Assembly (NCBI GenBank): GCA_017390475.1
Contig: JAFPBO010000033.1
Location: 1 to 64,000 of the forward strand
Reading direction: 5' to 3'
DNA: 64,000 nt
Source of the DNA: Loktanella sp.
Lineage (GTDB): Bacteria; Pseudomonadota; Alphaproteobacteria; Rhodobacterales; Rhodobacteraceae
The notes beneath the pieces were generated by a model. That model had not been told where the DNA came from and searched no databases. It saw nothing but the letters and a program-made list of their open reading frames with translations. The translations under genes were made by a program, and so were the position numbers. Shown here in pieces: positions 60,148 through 64,000 of this stretch; positions within the stretch are counted from its first letter, which is position 1, and every line of letters starts with the position of its first letter.

Positions 60148-60167
60148 CATGGGTCAGGACCCATGCG
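60148..60167 (+). terminator. Terminator-like hairpin after rsgA
   Basis: GCATGGGTC and GACCCATGC form a perfect 9-bp stem around AG, 13 bp after the rsgA stop. No T-run follows directly. A partial dispersed repeat begins 45 bp later. Confidence 0.55.
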
Positions 60168-60212
60168 ACGCAGTGCAATGCTGCGACGCAATGATGCGCC
60201 GCAATGGCAGGA

Positions 60213-60236
60213 GCCTCCGGCGGGGATATTTGCGGC
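60213..60236 (+). repeat. Partial copy of the 33-bp dispersed repeat
   Basis: The first 19 bases (GCCTCCGGCGGGGATATTT) are identical to the reference copy at 44041; the rest diverges. It lies between rsgA and the AT-richer membrane-protein gene, downstream of a hairpin. Confidence 0.7.
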
Positions 60237-60311
60237 CTTATGTATCAAGCGAACCAGAGAGGCGCGTGAAATGACTCCACAAGTTCAAATCTTTGCGGCA
60301 GTGTGCGCTTC

Positions 60312-60836
60312 ATGCGCTTTGCCTTCCTTCTCATTACTATCGTCATAGGGATTCCTGTCGGAACGATTTACCGGCAGAACATTGAGGACTGGGCCGCAGG
60401 GCAAGGTCTCGATAAGCTCATTTCCAATGGTTCAGCCATGATAGTGGCAAATCCGTCGGGGGTGCCGTTGCTCGCCTTGTTCATTTTTGCGCTAGGCGGG
60501 ACGTGTGCACTCTGGCTTCAACACTTCTTCCGTCAGCGCTTCCCTGCACAATTCAATATCGCAACGAAGACAATTAAAAATCAAACCTTTAGACATCAAG
60601 AGATAGTCGTTGATGGGAAAAGATTTTTGGGATGCACTTTCGATGGTGTTACTCTTGTCTACCAAGGCACGGGTTGGTTCCATTTTGAGCAGAACAAATT
60701 TATGGGGTCATTTAGCTTAAAGGTAGACAGCAAAGCCGCTGAAGCCGGACTAGCGTTTGGATTATTGAGCCAACAGCTAGGTGCCCCGCTCATATCCGGA
60801 TCTGATGGACCTCAATCGCAGAAAATGCGTGACTAA
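60312..60836 (+). CDS. Membrane protein of unknown function, AT-richer than its neighbours
   Basis: A 174-aa product with two membrane segments (FAFLLITIVIGIPVGTIY near the N-terminus and VPLLALFIFALGGTCALWL about residues 50-70). A C-terminal soluble part contains VDGKRFLGCTFDGVTLVYQG, reminiscent of a pentapeptide-repeat-like or beta-helical turn family. I know no function. Codon use is clearly less GC-rich than in rsgA or dnaX, and the flanks contain repeat copies, so it was probably acquired. The start is uncertain: GTG at 60303 or ATG at 60312, neither with a good ribosome-binding site. Confidence 0.6.
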   Translation: MRFAFLLITIVIGIPVGTIYRQNIEDWAAGQGLDKLISNGSAMIVANPSGVPLLALFIFALGGTCALWLQHFFRQRFPAQFNIATKTIKNQTFRHQEIVVDGKRFLGCTFDGVTLVYQGTGWFHFEQNKFMGSFSLKVDSKAAEAGLAFGLLSQQLGAPLISGSDGPQSQKMRD

Positions 60837-60995
60837 AAACGCTGTGCTAAACTTTCCGCACGACAGCTTGCCTTAGTGTCTGCCTTGCCTGCGTAGCGCC
60901 TGAAGCGCGTTATCGATGGTCTTGTCCTACATGGAGGCAAAGTAGCAAATCAGTGCCTCTAGGGATTCCCCTTTCTTGGTGCGTTTGATGAATAT

Positions 60996-61021
60996 GGCCG
61001 GATATTTGGGCTCGGAAGATG
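60996..61021 (+). repeat. Truncated copy of the 33-bp dispersed repeat
   Basis: GGCCGGATATTTGGGCTCGG followed by AAGATG matches the second two-thirds of the reference copy with few differences. It lies just beyond the stop of the phosphatase-like gene, in a 199-bp gap (60837-61035) that otherwise holds nothing recognisable. Confidence 0.65.
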
Positions 61022-61035
61022 CTGTCTTGTCGTGC

Positions 61036-61491
61036 CTAACCTTTGGCCCAGGCCAATTGGGCATCGGTTTCCACGGCGCAGGACCGCACGGCGCGCAGGC
61101 GGGTCAGGGCGGGGTCGGCCTCTTCGCCTGCGGCGATCATCAGGCGCAGCGCCATCATGCCCGCACGGCCACAGCCACCGCGGCAATGGGTCAGCACCTT
61201 GCCGCCCGCGCGCAACACCGCGACCGCCGCATCCTCGATCGCGCGGATGTCTTCCGATCCGGGCGTGCTGTAATCGACCACCGGCAGATGGTGCCACGCC
61301 ACGCCTGCCGCCTGCAGCACCTGGCCCAGATCACCGCTGCCCAGCTTGTCCATTTCATCCTGCGATGTCATCGACACGACAAGGTCGGGCTGCCAGTCCA
61401 GCAGGCTTTGCACCGCTTCCCCCTGTGGCAAGGGTGCCAGCGCCAAGGTACCACCGGCGGCAGGCAGCGCAAAAATTTCAAAATCGGACAT
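61036..61491 (-). CDS. Protein-tyrosine/dual-specificity phosphatase-like protein
   Basis: A 151-aa cytoplasmic protein with the Cys-phosphatase loop HCRGGCGRAGMMA (HCx5R) and an upstream acid-loop candidate, HLPVVDYSTPG. This is the compact fold of dual-specificity phosphatases found in many bacteria. The substrate is unknown; a tyrosine autokinase is encoded at the far left of the window, but no link can be claimed. It is divergent from dnaX with a 123-bp shared promoter region. Confidence 0.8.
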   Translation of the reverse strand: MSDFEIFALPAAGGTLALAPLPQGEAVQSLLDWQPDLVVSMTSQDEMDKLGSGDLGQVLQAAGVAWHHLPVVDYSTPGSEDIRAIEDAAVAVLRAGGKVLTHCRGGCGRAGMMALRLMIAAGEEADPALTRLRAVRSCAVETDAQLAWAKG

Positions 61492-61614
61492 GCTGATACT
61501 CCTTGATCTGGCGACAGACTGCCCCGGTGCGCGGATGGAGGCAATACCTGTGGTAGACCTCTGGCGCTGGCGGGCCTAGGCTGCACCATCATCCGAATCC
61601 CGCCAAAGGCTGCC

Positions 61615-63330
61615 ATGACCGACCAACCCCGCTATCAAGTGCTCGCCCGGAAGTACCGGCCCGAAACCTTTGCCGATCTGGTCGGGCAGGATGCGATGGT
61701 GCGCACACTGCGCAATGCCTTTGCCGCCGACCGGATCGCCCAGGCCTTTATGATGACCGGGATCAGGGGCACCGGCAAAACCACCACCGCGCGGATCATC
61801 GCCAAGGGGATGAATTGCATTGGTCCCGATGGCACAGGCGGGCCGACAACCGACCCTTGCGGCGTCTGCGAACATTGCCGCGCAATTATGGAAGGCCGCC
61901 ATGTCGATGTGATGGAAATGGATGCCGCATCCCGCACCGGCGTCGGCGACATCCGGGAGATTATCGATAGCGTACATTACCGCGCGGCCTCTGCCCGCTA
62001 TAAGATCTATATCATCGACGAAGTACACATGCTGTCGAAGAACGCGTTCAACGCGCTGCTCAAGACATTGGAAGAGCCACCCGCGCATGTGAAATTCATC
62101 TTTGCCACCACGGAAATCCGGCAGGTGCCGGTCACGGTGTTGTCACGTTGCCAGCGGTTTGACCTGCGTCGGATCGAACCTGAAACCCAGATCGCCCTAC
62201 TGCGCAAGATCGCCACCGCCGAAGGCGCAGAAATCAGTGATGACGCGCTGGCGCTGATCACCCGTGCGGCCGAAGGATCGGCGCGTGATGCGCAATCGCT
62301 GCTGGATCAGGCGATCAGCCATGGCGCGGGCGAGACCAGCGCCGAACAGGTCCGCGCCATGCTGGGGCTGGCCGACCGTGGCCGTGTGCTGGACCTGTTC
62401 GACATGATCCTGCATGGCCGCGCCGCCGATGCGCTGACCGAACTGTCAGGCCAATATGCAGATGGGGCCGACCCGATGGCGGTTTTGCGCGATCTGGCAG
62501 AGGTTTGCCATTGGGTCAGCGTCGTGAAAATCACGCCCGATGCCGCCAATGACCCAACGATCAGCCCCGATGAACGCGCCCGCGGGCAGGCCATGGCCGA
62601 CGGTCTGCCGATGCGGGTGCTGTCACGGATGTGGCAGATGCTGCTGAAAGCATTGGAAGAGGTCGCAATGGCCCCCAACGCCATGATGGCCGCCGAAATG
62701 GCGGTGATCCGGCTGACCCATGTCGCCGATCTCCCCAGCCCCGATGATCTGGTGCGCAAGCTGAAGGACGCGACGCCGCCGCAACCGGGCCCGGCACGCA
62801 CCGCCCCCACGCCGCCCGGCAACGGCCCCATGGCACGCAGCGTCGTGTCCTCTGGTGGTGCGCAGGCAGCGACCGCGCTCGCCCCCGATGGGTTGCAGCA
62901 TTACGCGCGGTTCGAGGATGTCGTCGAACTGATCCGCCGCAACCGCGACGTCAAACTGCTGGTCGAGGTGGAAACCGGGTTGCAACTGGTATCCTACCAA
63001 CCCGGCCGGATCGAGGTGACGCTGGCCCCCAACACCGCCACCGACCTGATCGGCAGGCTGGGTGCGCGGCTGCAGCTGTGGACGGGCAACCGCTGGACGA
63101 TTTCTGTAGTGAACGAAGGCGGCGCGCCGACCATCGCCCAAACCCGCGACGCCGCCGAAACGGCGCTGCGTGATCAGGCGAATGCGCATCCTTTGGTGCA
63201 GGCGGTGATCAAAGCGTTTCCAAAGGCCAAAATCACCGATATCCGCACCGCCGAAAGCAAGGCGCTGGAGGCTGGCGAAGACGCCCTGCCCGAGGTCGAA
63301 GACGAATGGGACCCGTTTGAAGAAGATTGA
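61615..63330 (+). CDS. dnaX: DNA polymerase III subunit gamma/tau
   Basis: A 571-aa clamp-loader ATPase. Walker A is TGIRGTGKTTTAR, a zinc module is formed by cysteines including CGVCEHC, Walker B/DExx is IIDEVHMLS and the SRC motif is LSRCQRFDLRR. Domains I-III (about residues 1-370) are followed by a Pro-rich linker and a C-terminal tau-like part that should bind the polymerase alpha subunit. I saw no obvious slippery site for a separate gamma form. It is followed by ybaB and recR, the conserved order. Confidence 0.95.
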   Translation: MTDQPRYQVLARKYRPETFADLVGQDAMVRTLRNAFAADRIAQAFMMTGIRGTGKTTTARIIAKGMNCIGPDGTGGPTTDPCGVCEHCRAIMEGRHVDVMEMDAASRTGVGDIREIIDSVHYRAASARYKIYIIDEVHMLSKNAFNALLKTLEEPPAHVKFIFATTEIRQVPVTVLSRCQRFDLRRIEPETQIALLRKIATAEGAEISDDALALITRAAEGSARDAQSLLDQAISHGAGETSAEQVRAMLGLADRGRVLDLFDMILHGRAADALTELSGQYADGADPMAVLRDLAEVCHWVSVVKITPDAANDPTISPDERARGQAMADGLPMRVLSRMWQMLLKALEEVAMAPNAMMAAEMAVIRLTHVADLPSPDDLVRKLKDATPPQPGPARTAPTPPGNGPMARSVVSSGGAQAATALAPDGLQHYARFEDVVELIRRNRDVKLLVEVETGLQLVSYQPGRIEVTLAPNTATDLIGRLGARLQLWTGNRWTISVVNEGGAPTIAQTRDAAETALRDQANAHPLVQAVIKAFPKAKITDIRTAESKALEAGEDALPEVEDEWDPFEED

Positions 63331-63334
63331 CCCG

Positions 63335-63354
63335 GTTGCGGGACGGCCCGCAAC
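63335..63354 (+). terminator. Hairpin after dnaX
   Basis: GTTGCGGG pairs with CCCGCAAC around ACGG, 4 bp after the dnaX stop. No T-run follows, so it may only attenuate read-through into ybaB. Confidence 0.5.
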
Positions 63355-63390
63355 GCCCTATTTCAGATAAAATCAGATCAGGAGACAGCA

Positions 63391-63735
63391 ATGCTCAAAG
63401 GCTTAGGCGGACTTGGCGATATGGCCAAGATGATGAAACAGGCGCAGGACATGCAGGGCAAAATGGCCCAGATGCAGGAAGAGCTTGAAAATATGCTGGT
63501 CGAAGGCGTCAGCGGCGCCGGTCTGGTCAAGGCGACAGCGACAGCCAAGGGCGAATTGAAAAGTCTCGACATCGACCCATCCATCTTCAACGGCGAAGAC
63601 AAGGAAGTGGTCGAAGACCTGATCCTCGCCGCGATCAAGGATGCGCAATCCAAAGCGACCGAGCGCGCGCAGGAAGAAATGAGCAAGATGGCCGAAGGTC
63701 TGGGCCTGCCACCGGGCATGAAACTCCCCTTCTGA
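63391..63735 (+). CDS. ybaB: YbaB/EbfC-family nucleoid-associated protein
   Basis: A 114-aa DNA-binding protein with the family layout: a Gly-rich start ([20 protein letters not shown]), a helix rich in Met and Gln, a small beta-sheet core ([20 protein letters not shown]) and a C-terminal helix ending [18 protein letters not shown]. It forms dimers that bind DNA as tweezers. The 60-bp distance from dnaX and the downstream recR match the conserved operon. Confidence 0.94.
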   Translation: MLKGLGGLGDMAKMMKQAQDMQGKMAQMQEELENMLVEGVSGAGLVKATATAKGELKSLDIDPSIFNGEDKEVVEDLILAAIKDAQSKATERAQEEMSKMAEGLGLPPGMKLPF

Positions 63736-63736
63736 T

Positions 63737-63769
63737 CATCTTCAGAGCCTAAATATCCCCGCCGGAGGC
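63737..63769 (-). repeat. 33-bp dispersed intergenic repeat, copy in the ybaB-recR gap
   Basis: On the minus strand it matches the reference copy at 32 of 33 positions. It starts one nt after the ybaB stop. At its upstream side lies the short dyad AAAAGTTCTTTT (63772-63783), again a hairpin next to the repeat. Confidence 0.78.
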
Positions 63770-63805
63770 ATAAAAGTTCTTTTGGCCCCAAACACAAAGG
63801 CCCGC

Positions 63806-64000
63806 ATGTCCAACGGCACCGAAGACCTCGACCACCTGATCGCGATGATGGCGAAACTGCCGGGGCTGGGGCCACGCTCTGCCCGGCGGGCGGTGCTGCA
63901 TATGATCAAGAAACGCAGCCTCGTGCTGCTGCCCTTGGCGGATGTGCTGCACCGGGTCGGGGCCAATGTGCGCGAATGTCTGAATTGTGGCAATATCTGC
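63806..64000 (+). CDS. recR: Recombination protein RecR (5' part; runs off the window)
   Basis: The first 65 codons of RecR. The helix-hairpin-helix DNA-binding part is [20 protein letters not shown], and the zinc-finger starts CLNCGNIC at the window edge. RecR with RecO loads RecA at gaps. AAAGG lies 5 nt before the ATG. The gene is cut by the end of the window, not broken. Confidence 0.93.
   Translation, partial: MSNGTEDLDHLIAMMAKLPGLGPRSARRAVLHMIKKRSLVLLPLADVLHRVGANVRECLNCGNIC

Noticed and set aside
60900-60995. Possible transposase or repressor remnant on the minus strand (reads IKRTKKGNP and IDNALQALRRQG)
   Set aside because: Broken by stops within a few codons and not assignable to a family from so short a sequence.
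61615-63330. Programmed frameshift in dnaX
   Set aside because: No A-rich slippery heptamer followed by a strong hairpin was noticed in the middle of the gene; the full-length frame is intact.
1-64000. CRISPR array or insertion sequence
   Set aside because: No regularly spaced direct repeats and no transposase with terminal inverted repeats were seen; the 33-bp repeat is dispersed, not arrayed.

Overview
The window looks like chromosome of a marine-type Rhodobacteraceae (Rhodobacterales, Alphaproteobacteria). It is GC-rich, its genes are packed in short operons with ATGA/TAATG overlaps, and it carries several family hallmarks: taurine genes tpa/tauR/xsc with soeABC, a two-gene pair resembling the head-spike genes of the Rhodobacter gene transfer agent, a CIO-type cytochrome bd, the hemC/hemE/hemF cluster, a membrane-anchored cytochrome c of the cy type, and an ffs...dnaX-ybaB-recR segment.

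Layout. 1-7.3 kb: a polysaccharide chain-length/tyrosine autokinase (193-2118) runs into a convergent spike-base/spike-fibre pair (2124-3986). Then come a metallophosphatase, a periplasmic protein, an FMN-binding HugZ-like protein, a LysE exporter of lower GC (likely acquired) and a membrane-anchored NYN-type nuclease. 7.4-19.7 kb: a taurine-to-sulfate module, tpa - tauR (frameshifted) - xsc - tauE-like exporter - pta - ackA - soeA - 38-aa membrane ORF - soeB - soeC. Taurine nitrogen goes to pyruvate, Xsc makes acetyl phosphate and sulfite, Pta/AckA recover acetyl-CoA or ATP, and SoeABC oxidises sulfite to the quinone pool while TauE may export it. No taurine importer is in the window.

19.7-34.5 kb: ilvA, an MsmK/UgpC-type ATPase and an IclR regulator on the minus strand face an eleven-gene galactoside operon: binding protein, two permeases, GH36 alpha-galactosidase, SDR dehydrogenase, dgoK, dgoA, lactonase, GH42 beta-galactosidase and galactose mutarotase. 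This is a De Ley-Doudoroff galactose route without a visible galactonate dehydratase. A perfect inverted repeat in the divergent region is the likely IclR operator, and stable hairpins separate the binding protein from the permeases. 34-47.7 kb: 5-hydroxyisourate hydrolase, cydAB, a CAU-anticodon tRNA, a FAD-linked oxidase, a PHB-depolymerase-like esterase, two divergent transglutaminase-like proteins, hemC/hemE/hemF, a lipoprotein, an SDR, an RsmC-like methyltransferase and clpS.

47.9-64 kb: a D-Ala-D-Ala carboxypeptidase with a SPOR domain, the yejABEF peptide importer, cytochrome cy, pheA, an SRPBCC protein, nudC, the SRP RNA, rsgA, an AT-richer membrane protein, a tyrosine phosphatase-like protein, dnaX, ybaB and the start of recR. 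A 33-bp sequence, usually next to a hairpin, recurs at several intergenic sites (17.9, 19.7, 44.0, 60.2, 61.0 and 63.7 kb).

All functions are read from the sequence and remembered family features; no database search was run.
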